From Mesorhizobium sp. (GTDB lineage Bacteria; Pseudomonadota; Alphaproteobacteria; Rhizobiales; Rhizobiaceae), in contig SUGL01000009.1 in NCBI GenBank assembly GCA_004963905.1, forward strand, positions 106,770 through 170,769: a stretch of DNA of 64,000 nucleotides, in the 5' to 3' direction. This document shows, piece by piece, positions 25,864 to 34,196 of this stretch; the first letter of the stretch is position 1; every line of letters starts with the position of its first letter. Made by a program: the position numbers and the translations under genes. The notes below the pieces were generated by a model, which saw only the letters and a program-made list of their open reading frames with translations, did no database searches and was not told the DNA's origin.

Positions 25864-26555
25864 CGGACGAGCGCCTCTTCGCCTGAGAGCAGAAGATCGA
25901 TCTCATCGACGAGCGAAACAGTTTCGCGTCGCGCTTTGGCTATTGCGGGCGTAACCGACTGCATCTGCAAGGTACCGAGGCCGCTGTGGATGTCTTTATA
26001 AACGTTGCGTTCATGTACTTCGGTTGTGAACAGATACGTCCCGGCGTGCTCGACGATGATAGGGCGGATTTTGCGGTAAAGTTCGGTGTGGCAGACCGGC
26101 AAAGTAATGCGTGTCTTCAGCACGCCATGTCGGCACTTTGCCCCATACGTCCTGTTAACTCGCCGAACGACCTCCAGGCACTCGATTGCGCCTACGACCT
26201 CCCGCTTCGACGGCTGCACCGGCGAGATTACCAGATCGGTGCGCGCGATCACCCCATCAATGATTGAAGTGTCCTTACCGGGTGTGTCGACAAGGACGTA
26301 GTCAAAGGCGGCCGCTTGACCCTCGAAGAAGGCCGCAATTGCCTTGCCTGTCTTCGGGCCAAAAACGTCCAGACCCTCCGATTGATTGCCCTTGTCATGG
26401 CAATCGCTCCACCACTTCATCAGATTGTTCCGTGGGTCGATGTCGAGCAAGGCGACGCTCCGGCCCCTCAGAGCGTATTCGCCAGCAATGTTCATCAGCG
26501 CGGTGGTCTTTCCCGCGCCGCCCTTGCCATTGATGGCCGCGATAGCTGTCGGCAT
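25860..26555 (-). CDS. ParA-family ATPase
   Basis: 231 aa. The deviant Walker A box INGKGGAGKTT at the N-terminus, the LLDIDPRNNLMKWW strand and YVLVDTPGKD Walker B identify a ParA/VirC1-like partition ATPase. It should segregate element DNA or help relaxosome assembly by ATP-dependent dimerisation on DNA. The ATG is chosen for the GGGAGGA ribosome site seven bases upstream; a longer frame exists. It is divergent from the mobilisation genes and co-transcribed with the RHH protein. Confidence 0.92.
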   Translation of the reverse strand: MPTAIAAINGKGGAGKTTALMNIAGEYALRGRSVALLDIDPRNNLMKWWSDCHDKGNQSEGLDVFGPKTGKAIAAFFEGQAAAFDYVLVDTPGKDTSIIDGVIARTDLVISPVQPSKREVVGAIECLEVVRRVNRTYGAKCRHGVLKTRITLPVCHTELYRKIRPIIVEHAGTYLFTTEVHERNVYKDIHSGLGTLQMQSVTPAIAKARRETVSLVDEIDLLLSGEEALVR

Positions 26556-26708
26556 GGCTGTTCCTCCCTTCGTGTGGCTGTAGAGCCGTGCAGATGTATA
26601 GCTCCACGGTCGAGGAGACATAGAGAAATATAATCATATTGGCTATGGAAAATAAAGGAGAACGGTCAGTTCGGTGAATTATCTTTGCCATATTGCTTGG
26701 CAGGATAC

Positions 26709-26773
26709 GGAAAAATGTGATACATTTTTCCTTCGATCGAGGGACTAGCCCTCGATATGCGGCCCGCGGCCGC
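26709..26773. repeat. Three successive inverted repeats between parA and mobilisation genes (candidate oriT)
   Basis: GGAAAAATGT-GAT-ACATTTTTCC (26709-26731), ATCGAGGG-ACTAG-CCCTCGAT (26736-26756) and GCGGCC-CGC-GGCCGC (26759-26773) are perfect and adjacent. The AT-rich position immediately upstream of a MobC-like and a relaxase gene is where origins of transfer lie. They could instead be operators for ParA or the relaxase operon, or a terminator. Confidence 0.5.
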
Positions 26774-26802
26774 AACCACTTCGATCAAAGGCTTTGTTGT
26801 TG

Positions 26803-27198
26803 ATGGCTCGCACCCGGTCGCAAGCCTCGAAACGGAAGGAGAAGGTGGCGCACATCCGCCTGTCGCAAGCCGAGTTCGATGCGCTGAAGGCGGCCGCCGG
26901 CGCCGCCGGCCTGACAACTTCGGCCTTCATTCGATCGCTTTGTCTGGAAGGCGCCGGGGTGCGGCCGTTCCTGGGAGCAGGGGACCGCGCGGTGCTCGAG
27001 CTGCTAGCCAACGGCTTGCGCGCAATCGGCAGCAACCTCAATCAGATCGTGCGGGCAATCAATGCCGGCAGGCTACTGGCCGCGGGTGAGATCGCCGGCA
27101 GCATCAACGATGCATATGTAGTCGCGACGACGGTCGCATCTGAAATTGCAGAAATGACCAGGCAATCGGCAGCAACCCGACGCGGAAAGGGTTCCTGA
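26803..27198 (+). CDS. MobC-like relaxosome accessory protein
   Basis: About 131 aa. Polar basic N-terminus (RTRSQASKRKEKVAH), then IRLSQAEFDALKAAAGAAGL and TTSAFIRSLCLEG, an RHH-like segment, and LRAIGSNLNQIVRAINAG, the MobC signature (GxNLNQIARALN). It binds oriT DNA and helps the relaxase nick. A TTG nine bases upstream is an alternative start. The stop overlaps the relaxase start (TGATG). Confidence 0.88.
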   Translation: MARTRSQASKRKEKVAHIRLSQAEFDALKAAAGAAGLTTSAFIRSLCLEGAGVRPFLGAGDRAVLELLANGLRAIGSNLNQIVRAINAGRLLAAGEIAGSINDAYVVATTVASEIAEMTRQSAATRRGKGS

Positions 27199-29954
27199 TG
27201 GAGTTCTTCCCTGGCGCATTCGAGCGGGAGTGGGAGCGCCGGCGCGCGATGCTGATGCACGAAATGCAACTCGGCCAAATCGCAAAGCTCGACTGGGATG
27301 AGCCGCGACGGGGAGGGGCGGCGCGGCTACCTGAGGAGGGTATTCATCGGTTCCCGCGCGCGGGGCGGCATGGTGGGAGCCACCTGCTTTGGGTGCCACG
27401 CAGAGCCGGCTCGAGCGGCCGCTCGATGCACACACGGTTTGCAGCGCTGGCGCGCGGGAGCCAGCCGGCGGTGGTCAAAATTGCCTCTTACGGCGAAGGC
27501 GCGCGAGTAGCGGCTATGATGAGTTACACATCGCGGGGCGGGGAACTTGCGATTGAGAACGAGCGCGGCGAGCGCGTGCGCGGCAGGGATGCGGTCGCCG
27601 AGCAGCAGGCGGTGTGGGAACATCTCTTCCATAATCGTGCTGCCAGCCGCGATAGCGCCGTGTTCCACGTCTCGATCGATTCAGGCTTCCTGAATAGCGA
27701 CGTCGACCAGGACGACCAACTGCGCGAGATCCTGCGGTTCGGATTTGGCGATCGACGGTTCGTCTACACGGCACGGAAAGGGGGGCCTGATGAGCTTTAT
27801 TTGAGCGGCGTCGTCGTCCTGCGCGACGGGAGCGGCGAGCGGCTAACCGGCGACCGTAAAGCTGCGGACATCGTTCAGCAGCGTTATGACGCCGCCGGCT
27901 CTGGCGTCTCGGCGCGGTTCCGCTTCGACGGCCACGGCAATGGTGTCGAGTGGGCCACGTCCCGTGTACGTCGCTTGGTCGCGCGAACCGAGGGGGAGGT
28001 TCGCGACAACACCGGCCGAGTGATCGTTGACGCCTCGCAGGCAGGTGATCTGGTTCAGAAGAAATGGCGCAAGCACCTGCATAGCCGCAAGGGGAGGGAC
28101 GTCATGCACCTGATCGTTTCGGCCAGGGCGGGCACGGATGCGTCGGGCTTCGAAGGGGCGGTTCGAGAATTCCTGGGCGAGCAGTTTGAGGGGCATCGCT
28201 ATGTGTTTGCCGTGCACGACCCGGCGCTCGATCCAAAGGAGATGGCCGCGGGCGGAAAGCGTCCGCATATCCATGTCCATGCGATCGTCACCATGCGCTC
28301 CGAGACCGGAGATCGGGTCGTCACCAGCCCGCAGCTCTTTCGGGAATGGCGAGCCGTGATGGCTGAAAAAGCTCGGGAGCAGGGCATCGATATGGAACTT
28401 ACCGACCGCCGCGAGTTTGCCAGCGCTCCAGCCTATACGCGCAACCAGGTGCGCCCGGTCAGCTATCGCGGCCGCACCGAGCATCAAGGCACTAGCCACG
28501 CCGCGCACGCCCGTTACCACGCGAAGCGGTCGAACGAGGTGCACCTCGCAAGCTCGGACCGCAGCAGACACTACGCCGCGGAGGCGACTGCGGCGTGGAA
28601 CGATCTCGCCAAAGAGCTGCGAGGCACGCGCGAAGGTGCTTTTGCGATGGAGCACGGGACACGCCTGGCGGGTTTGGCCGAAAATAAGCAAAAAAGTCAT
28701 GCTTTTGCCGTCAAAGACTGTAAAAATCCCGAAAACGTTGCCAGAATGATGGAGTTCTTTGAATTCGCAGACGGTGAGGATGGACAGATGCGACACATGA
28801 CGCGCCCCGAGTTCGAGGCCTACGAAAAGCGCGTGGAGGCCGTTCTTGCCTCCGTGAAGCAGACGCTCCATCCAACCGAACGCGCCGAATTCGAAAGGAT
28901 CGCTGCAGCGGTGCATGAGGTCGTAAAGTCCCGCCGAGAATACCTCGAACTATCGGAAAGGCAGGCCGGGCTCAGCTCTGTCGCGACTATTCGTCAGGAT
29001 CACACTGAAGAGATCCGGACCGGGGACGAGCGCGACCGGGACCGGCCGCGTCCCGACGCGCCGGGACACATTGTCCGAGAGGATCTGTTCGACAGCGCGG
29101 TTGCTCGCCACGGCGAAAGCGCGGTGCGTGAAGGTGACAAGATCTTGGCCGAGTACGCTGCTTCCTTCCGCTCGCTCGACCGCGCCGCGAGCAGATACTC
29201 GGGTGATCATTTTCGAACCGACATATCTGATGATGAGCGCGCAGCCGTCCGTGCTGACTATGCCGCGGCGTCAAAAAGATACGACGCCGTTCTTCAACGC
29301 TACGCTCGCGAAGCCCTCAATGGGAACACCTATCTCTACGAGCAGTCGAGGGGCGAGGAAAACCTGCTGATAGCGCTGAAGGAAGAGGCCACCGATCGAG
29401 CGGCTCGTCGGCGCATCGACATGTACGATCCTTCGCGGAACTCCGCCGCCCGGAACAATGACGAGCAGGCGGTTCGCGCCGGCGACGCGTTGTTCGCCAA
29501 AATCGACGCTGCGAGGATGGAGGCGCATAGTCTTTACAAGCCAGATGCAGCGGACAGCCGTTCAGCAAGTTTGTCAGGTTTCACCGGGAAAGGAGCTGAG
29601 CAAGATATACGGATAGCGAGGCTGGCCGAGGCTGAGAGCAGACATGCGGGCCTGCTGCGGGAAGCGGCCAGAGCAGCGCTGGACGGCAACAACTATATTC
29701 GCGAGATGGCGACGATCAGACATGACGTGAACAACGAAATCCATATGGAAAGCCGGCGCCGTGCAGAAGCGGAGCAGTGGCGTGACGTGAATGTCCAGGG
29801 TGTCTCCGGACGACGCGAACCAGGTGACCGCGTAGCACGGTCAAACGAGGAGTATAGGGCAGACCCTCCGCAGGGGCATGTACCACGTCTACGGCAGATC
29901 GAGTTGGAGAGCGAGCGACGCGAAGACCCTGGTCACGACGACCGGGAAAGGTAG
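27198..29954 (+). CDS. MobP/VirD2-type relaxase
   Basis: 918 aa. Motif I is AAMMSYTSRGGELAIENERG (tyrosine region near 109), as in VirD2-like relaxases, and motif III is KRPHIHVHAIVTM (metal-binding histidines near 355-361). A relaxase nicks oriT, stays linked to the 5' end and pilots the strand to the recipient. The long C-terminal part is helical and Arg/Glu-rich with no helicase motifs, unlike Ti-plasmid TraA. This domain order resembles relaxases of symbiosis ICEs such as RlxS, which I infer from shape only. Coupled to MobC by a one-base overlap. No coupling protein or mating-pair genes are in the window. Confidence 0.9.
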   Translation: MEFFPGAFEREWERRRAMLMHEMQLGQIAKLDWDEPRRGGAARLPEEGIHRFPRAGRHGGSHLLWVPRRAGSSGRSMHTRFAALARGSQPAVVKIASYGEGARVAAMMSYTSRGGELAIENERGERVRGRDAVAEQQAVWEHLFHNRAASRDSAVFHVSIDSGFLNSDVDQDDQLREILRFGFGDRRFVYTARKGGPDELYLSGVVVLRDGSGERLTGDRKAADIVQQRYDAAGSGVSARFRFDGHGNGVEWATSRVRRLVARTEGEVRDNTGRVIVDASQAGDLVQKKWRKHLHSRKGRDVMHLIVSARAGTDASGFEGAVREFLGEQFEGHRYVFAVHDPALDPKEMAAGGKRPHIHVHAIVTMRSETGDRVVTSPQLFREWRAVMAEKAREQGIDMELTDRREFASAPAYTRNQVRPVSYRGRTEHQGTSHAAHARYHAKRSNEVHLASSDRSRHYAAEATAAWNDLAKELRGTREGAFAMEHGTRLAGLAENKQKSHAFAVKDCKNPENVARMMEFFEFADGEDGQMRHMTRPEFEAYEKRVEAVLASVKQTLHPTERAEFERIAAAVHEVVKSRREYLELSERQAGLSSVATIRQDHTEEIRTGDERDRDRPRPDAPGHIVREDLFDSAVARHGESAVREGDKILAEYAASFRSLDRAASRYSGDHFRTDISDDERAAVRADYAAASKRYDAVLQRYAREALNGNTYLYEQSRGEENLLIALKEEATDRAARRRIDMYDPSRNSAARNNDEQAVRAGDALFAKIDAARMEAHSLYKPDAADSRSASLSGFTGKGAEQDIRIARLAEAESRHAGLLREAARAALDGNNYIREMATIRHDVNNEIHMESRRRAEAEQWRDVNVQGVSGRREPGDRVARSNEEYRADPPQGHVPRLRQIELESERREDPGHDDRER

Positions 29955-30082
29955 GAGTCTATCTGAATAACTAGGGCTCAACATCGAAGACTACCAGCGG
30001 ACGATGCTCAGTTCTACGAAAGGCCATTCTCTTGCAAATCAGGAAATCTAGATATTATGGAGATCGTTAGAGGAGCATGGTC

Positions 30083-30343
30083 ATGCGGCAATTCACGACA
30101 GGCGATCTCAACAAGCAGGTTGGCGACGTCACGGACGCCGCTGCCCGCGAACCCGTCGTCCTCACCAAGCATCGGAAACCGCGGTTCGTCCTAATGAGCT
30201 ACGAGCACTACGAACGGATGCGCGCCGGAGTGGACCCGCGTCGTGCCTACCGCCTTTCCGAGATGCCGGAGGAGCATCGCGATCTTTTCTTGGCAGAGAT
30301 CGACCGGCTGGCGCGCGGCGAGGGTTACGACGATGAGTCGTGA
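30083..30343 (+). CDS. Phd/YefM-type antitoxin
   Basis: 86 aa. MRQFTTGDLNKQVGDVTDAA, REPVVLTKHRKPRFVLMSYE and HYERMRAG are the Phd/YefM N-terminal DNA-binding features. The ATG 30083 has AGGAG at seven bases; ATG 30077 is too close to it. A weak promoter (TTGCAA, 15 bases, TATTAT) lies at 30032-30058. The gene overlaps by 11 bases a toxin-like gene that carries a nonsense codon, so the antitoxin now appears to stand alone. Confidence 0.85.
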   Translation: MRQFTTGDLNKQVGDVTDAAAREPVVLTKHRKPRFVLMSYEHYERMRAGVDPRRAYRLSEMPEEHRDLFLAEIDRLARGEGYDDES

Positions 30344-30749
30344 TTTCCTGTCCGGTCAAATAATTGACTACCCCTACCTTTGAGCTTGGCAGCACAAGCG
30401 CGGCGAGACCGAAGGCCGAAAAGCCCGGCCCACATGTGTACTCGTGGCCGTCAGGAGTGCGAATGACGGTCTGAATCATCTAGCGCTTCTAGCGATCACC
30501 ACCCAGCCGCCGCCTGCCGATCGCGTCGCGGTGGAGGTCTCCGACATCGAATGCCGGCGAGCAGGATTGATCGACATCGAGCGGCGCTGGATCGTCGACG
30601 AATATGATTACGACATTGCGAGCGCTCCTGGTTTTATCGAGCCTCACAGCAAAATCCTCGGGCGTTTCAGCAAGGCGTTCATGATGAAGGTCGCGGCAGC
30701 CTTGGTCAAAGCACGGGCCTTCGGTCGGCGTATCAGCCGCCTGGATTGA
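30333..30749 (+). pseudogene. PemK-like toxin-family gene with an early nonsense codon
   Basis: The frame begins MSRDFLSGQIIDYPYL, then TGA where family members carry Trp, then continues uninterrupted: AWQHKRGETEGRKARPTCVL, LALLAITTQPPPADRVAVEV, WIVDEYDYDIA, LGRFSKAFMMKVAAALVK to the stop, 138 codons in all. A single base change (TGG to TGA) explains the break. It is the partner usually found after this antitoxin in rhizobia and resembles growth-inhibitor PemK/MazF-like proteins, though this family link is from memory. Absent readthrough or an internal restart the toxin is inactive. Confidence 0.8.
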
Positions 30750-31462
30750 TATCTGGTCCGTACAGTCGCGCGCGGAGGTGGTGTGCTGATCACGCCTGCG
30801 GTTGTGGGCGGCCAGGCCCAGCCAAGCCCTCGACAAAGAGTGCCGGCCCCTCGTAGACGAACACTGTTCAACTTGCCGTGCTCTTGGCAGCTCATAGAAT
30901 CGACTCGACGAGATCAGACGAGGCAATGATGGCGCCGAACTGGCGAACAGCGGTCTGGAATGCCAGGGACCTTCTGGAGCCTTTGTCGGTCAGAGCTGTG
31001 AAAGTCGGGGACTGTCGCATCTCTAAATTGCTCAAGTGTCGCATCTCTATATAGCTCCTACACGTATAAGTTGCATAACAAACATTATGGAACATCAGGA
31101 CTACCCAGAAAAATCAAAGCAGTATGCGCGACTCCAACGCCGAACCTCCGTGGCGGCGCGGCGTGCATTGCCTCTTTCCTCGCTTTGCAGGCGACTTCGA
31201 TGTGACCCTGCGTGACGGACTGAAACTTGATGACTGCGTCGCTTCTGGGGCGATCCGCATCGGACGAAACCACAGGCAAAACTGGAACGCATCCTGCCAT
31301 CCTGACCGGTGGCGTTATATCCAGCAAGCTCGGCGCTGAAAGTGATGCTCTGAGTGTATCATTTTAATACAATCGCTAGTTCGTAGACTCCTTCGATGCA
31401 TCGGCAGCTAGTGTCCCGGTCCAGGTTGATGGAGGGAAAAACCGCGGACCGGGAGGAAAGCG
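30750..31462. other. Intergenic region with short repeats
   Basis: No gene is well supported. A minus-strand frame ending at 30892 (MRQSPTFTALTDKGSRRSLA then FQTAVRQFGAIIASSDLVES) could encode a 42-aa peptide or be a fragment. TGTAT and ATACA flank seven bases at 31355-31371. Confidence 0.4.
31013..31049. repeat. Direct repeat of 13 bp
   Basis: TGTCGCATCTCTA occurs at 31013-31025 and 31037-31049, spaced by about two helical turns, upstream of or within the small minus-strand frame. This spacing is typical of operator half-sites. Confidence 0.6.
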
Positions 31463-31672
31463 ATGCCCATCCAACAAGAAGACTACCGAACGAACAGAGC
31501 CGACTATGCGATCGCCGCCGCCAAAGGCCGATCTGCCGTTGATATCGATCGCAACAAAATGCTGGAAAGAGAAAAGAAATCCTTATGGCTAAGAGAGCCA
31601 CGAATGGCCAGATTGGCAGCAAATCCCTGTGAAAGCTTGCCAGGACCGGGAGCCAGACCGCGCGGGAATTAG
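31463..31672 (+). CDS. Small hypothetical protein, 69 aa
   Basis: Starts MPIQQEDYRTNRADYAIAAA with a strong ribosome site (GGGAGGA, six bases before the ATG), then charged helices (RNKMLEREKKSLWLREP). The C-terminal LPGPGARPRGN is low complexity and could be out of frame. No known family. The ribosome site is the main support. Confidence 0.42.
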   Translation: MPIQQEDYRTNRADYAIAAAKGRSAVDIDRNKMLEREKKSLWLREPRMARLAANPCESLPGPGARPRGN

Positions 31673-31807
31673 CGAGGCAGGGCTATCAGTTGCCGGCGCT
31701 TGGGCTACTCCCACCTCCGACTTATGGATGCGTCCCAGATTATTGCGGCAGGGGCAATATTCGTCCATAGCCGGTGCTGTGTTTCGTTTCCGAGTCTCCG
31801 CCGGTTA

Positions 31808-31848
31808 GGCCCGGCAGATGCTGGCCCATGCCATCACCCTGCCGGGCC
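31808..31848 (-). terminator. Inverted repeat downstream of the zinc-ribbon gene
   Basis: GGCCCGGCAG and CTGCCGGGCC are perfect 10-bp arms separated by 21 bases, just after the minus-strand stop codon. No T run; may act as a bidirectional or Rho-assisted terminator. Confidence 0.5.
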
Positions 31849-31854
31849 GCCGCT

Positions 31855-32172
31855 CTATTCATCGCGCCATATCACCCGCCGCTCCCAGCGGATTTCCTTT
31901 AAACGCCGGAAACGTATGGTGACCAGTTCCTGCCCATGAGCGTGGATCAGTTCGGCGTGCATGAATTCCGTTTTCCCGCAGACTTGGCAGCGCGCCTTAC
32001 GCCGGACCTCCTCAATGGTGAGGTTGCCTACCACTTCCCTCAGTTCGGCCGGCTTATAGTGGCGCTTGATATTGCAATGGCCGCATGAAATTCGCGCGAT
32101 CTGACCCGCATCATGGGCGTGCATCAACGTCCAGGAGGAGCCTCTCGGCCACTTTTCGGGTTGTTCCGGCAT
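31855..32172 (-). CDS. Zinc-ribbon-like hypothetical protein
   Basis: 105 aa (or 89 from ATG 32124, MHAHDAGQIARISC). Two Cys pairs (ISCGHCN and ARCQVCGK) flank YKPAELREVVGNLTIEEVRR and should bind one zinc ion; the tail IRFRRLKEIRWERRVIWRDE is conserved in the paralogous remnant at 5505-5732. Common in Mesorhizobium, function unknown. It is divergent from the SOS operon. Confidence 0.72.
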   Translation of the reverse strand: MPEQPEKWPRGSSWTLMHAHDAGQIARISCGHCNIKRHYKPAELREVVGNLTIEEVRRKARCQVCGKTEFMHAELIHAHGQELVTIRFRRLKEIRWERRVIWRDE

Positions 32173-32215
32173 ATACTGAAATGAGGAACATATTCCTGTC
32201 TGGTCAAGAGGCCCC

Positions 32216-32244
32216 TTGACAATTTGTTCTCTTTTTGTTCACAT
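32216..32244 (+). promoter_or_regulatory. SOS promoter with LexA box
   Basis: GTTC-N7-GTTC (32226-32240), the alphaproteobacterial LexA operator, sits between a perfect -35 (TTGACA, 32216-32221) and a -10-like CACATT about 17 bases later. LexA would block this promoter until DNA damage. It drives the leader peptide, a hypothetical gene and the SRAP gene. Confidence 0.78.
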
Positions 32245-32273
32245 TTGGCAAGAGAGCAACAAAGGAGACGAAA

Positions 32274-32361
32274 ATGAAGCCCCCCGGCCAACACCGCGAT
32301 TGCCCTGACACTGGCGGCTATGAGCCTTCAGGCTGACAATCTTCTGCTCCAGGCATGGTAA
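32274..32361 (+). pseudogene. Short leader-peptide gene, frameshifted in a C run
   Basis: AAAGGAG lies six bases before ATG 32274. As read, the frame ends after 20 codons. Dropping one C from the run of six gives MKPP followed by ANTAIALTLAAMSLQADNLL and LQAW, a short hydrophobic peptide whose TAA overlaps the next start (ATGGTAA). This coupling supports the alternative frame as the natural one. Either a mutation or a homopolymer read error. Confidence 0.5.
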
Positions 32362-32735
32362 AGCGAAGCCGCGGCATTCCGACGCCAACGATCATCGACC
32401 GCGATTTGCCGCACCAGATCGCGCTTCCCGATGACCTTTGCACCGACCGCAATTACACGCTCATCAGACGCTTTCTCGGCGAGCACTCCCTGACATGCCG
32501 GACGAGGTCGGTGATCGCGGTTTGGGACGATGGGAAGCAGGAGCAATGGCGGCTGCACTGCTTCGCCGCTCGCGAGGCCGCTGCAGCCTTCCTTGACCAT
32601 TTCGGCGGCATCATGTTCGATCCGAAGCGAGACAGGGAGAATGGGCGCGCTCGCGGCATCTGGAGGCGCCAAGGCGCCTATGAGCGCATCCTGGAATTGG
32701 GGCCGCTCAGCGTGCCGGAAGTCCTGCGGAACTGA
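32355..32735 (+). CDS. Hypothetical protein of the SOS operon, 126 aa
   Basis: Begins MVKRSRGIPTPTIIDRDLPH and has QWRLHCFAAREAAAAFLDHFGG; mixed alpha/beta composition, no membrane segment, no known motif. It follows a LexA-controlled promoter and is nine bases before the SRAP gene, so it is likely damage-induced. Similar short proteins precede SRAP genes in rhizobia as far as I recall. Function unknown. Confidence 0.7.
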   Translation: MVKRSRGIPTPTIIDRDLPHQIALPDDLCTDRNYTLIRRFLGEHSLTCRTRSVIAVWDDGKQEQWRLHCFAAREAAAAFLDHFGGIMFDPKRDRENGRARGIWRRQGAYERILELGPLSVPEVLRN

Positions 32736-32744
32736 GATGGATGC

Positions 32745-33437
32745 ATGTGCGGACGCTACACCAGGTACCTGCCGTGGTCGGAAATCCATCGCCTCTACCA
32801 TCTGACAGCGCCGGCGGATGTCGGGCGGAACGATGCGCCGCGCTACAACATAGCCCCAACCGATGAGGTGCCTTTCATCACGGCGGCCGACGACGGCAAC
32901 CACAGGGTTCGCACCGGGCGATGGTGGCTGGTTCCGTTTTGGGCGAAGGAGATGCCCAAGGCGACAATGTTCAACGCCAAGATCGAGACGGCCGACACGA
33001 CGCCGGCATTCCGAGATGCTTTCAAATCGAGACGCTGCCTTATCCCGGCAGATGGCTACTACGAGTGGACCAAGAGCCCGGCCGATGGCGGCAAAGACCC
33101 GTGGCACATTTTCCAACCCGGCCACGCGCCTTTCTCGTTTGCCGGCTTATGGGCCTACAATTCGAATCTCGATGTCACCAGCTGCACCATTATCACCCAA
33201 CCGTCGGCGGCGCCAATCAATCAAATCCACGACCGGCAGCCGCTCATGCTCGACCCGGCCTATTACGATGCCTGGCTGGATCCGAAGACCCCGGCTGCGG
33301 ACCTGAAGGACATTCTCAGCCACGACATCGACGGGCAGTTGCAGTTCTACCGTGTCGGCAGGGACGTCAATGCGGCCGCCATCAACAAGCAGCCTAACGA
33401 TCACGCCGGGCTAATCGAGCCGATCAAGCTTTTATGA
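32745..33437 (+). CDS. SOS response-associated peptidase (SRAP/HMCES/YedK family)
   Basis: 230 aa. Starts MCGRYT, so Cys2 becomes the N-terminal catalytic residue after Met removal. The other SRAP residues are seen: Asn77 in FNAKIET, Glu107 in GYYEW and His162 in IHDRQPLML. Family members form a thiazolidine crosslink with abasic sites in single-stranded DNA and shield them during replication. Location behind a LexA box fits a DNA-damage role and could serve single-stranded element DNA as well. Confidence 0.93.
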   Translation: MCGRYTRYLPWSEIHRLYHLTAPADVGRNDAPRYNIAPTDEVPFITAADDGNHRVRTGRWWLVPFWAKEMPKATMFNAKIETADTTPAFRDAFKSRRCLIPADGYYEWTKSPADGGKDPWHIFQPGHAPFSFAGLWAYNSNLDVTSCTIITQPSAAPINQIHDRQPLMLDPAYYDAWLDPKTPAADLKDILSHDIDGQLQFYRVGRDVNAAAINKQPNDHAGLIEPIKLL

Positions 33438-33594
33438 GCGACGAACCGATCCGCCCTGGAGATGAGTCTTTCTTGAGTGCAAGGCGGATCGCGACCCGCT
33501 TGAGCTGGATGGTTGATCTCAGATTCTTTCCGGGAACGCGGAACAAATTTCGCGCATCGAAGTTAGCAAGCGCTGCATTACGGGGACCAACGCG

Positions 33595-33876
33595 ATGCTC
33601 CTTGCCCTGGACGATGCGATCTCGACGGCTGTCTTGGCCGGCAGAGGCGCGGACGCGGAAATCTTCGGAGTGATAGATCTCACCAGCAACATTGAAGCCC
33701 GGATCGGCACTATCAGCTTGGGACGCGCAATCCAGTTCGTCGCCAATGCGTCGGTGCTTGGATACGACGTTCGCGGTGCAATGATCTTCTATGGAGACCG
33801 AGGAACGCCAAGCTTGAGAGTTAGGGACTGCGAGCACCTCTGGGCGCAATACGGTGGCGCCCTTCTTCAATCATAA
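33595..33876 (+). CDS. Hypothetical protein, 93 aa
   Basis: MLLALDDAISTAVLAGRGAD, EIFGVIDLTSNIEARIGTIS and LGRAIQFVANASVLGYDVRG read as a compact alpha/beta protein. There is no good ribosome site and the same frame is open about 75 bases upstream without a start. A separate frame beginning at 33434 overlaps the SRAP stop (ATGA) and might be the original N-terminus before a frameshift. Function unknown. Confidence 0.4.
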   Translation: MLLALDDAISTAVLAGRGADAEIFGVIDLTSNIEARIGTISLGRAIQFVANASVLGYDVRGAMIFYGDRGTPSLRVRDCEHLWAQYGGALLQS

Positions 33877-33998
33877 TGCGAGTCCCCTGAAAACTGGCGT
33901 CGAACAGATTGAAGGCGGCGGCCGCGAGCACTGCCCCCGACCCAGGAACCTCACTAGCTCCGATCTTGTTAAGCCGATACCCATCGGAGAGATCGATA

Positions 33999-34196
33999 AT
34001 GACGGACACCAATAGAAAAGAAGCCGGCACACGGAAGCTGCAACCACGCCGCCCCGGCAAGAAGCCCAACCGTTCAGCCTGCAACGACACTGACCCGACA
34101 CCAAACCACGTAAAACCCCCTCCTCGTGATGCGAGGGAAGCACCGGCTTCGAATCCAAACGGAAAGCCCGACCGCATCGTTGATTCCGACGGGTAA
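33999..34196 (+). CDS. Small basic hypothetical protein, 65 aa
   Basis: MTDTNRKEAGTRKLQPRRPG, rich in Lys, Arg, Pro and Asn and predicted disordered. GGAGAG lies seven bases before the ATG, the main support. No known family. Confidence 0.38.
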   Translation: MTDTNRKEAGTRKLQPRRPGKKPNRSACNDTDPTPNHVKPPPRDAREAPASNPNGKPDRIVDSDG

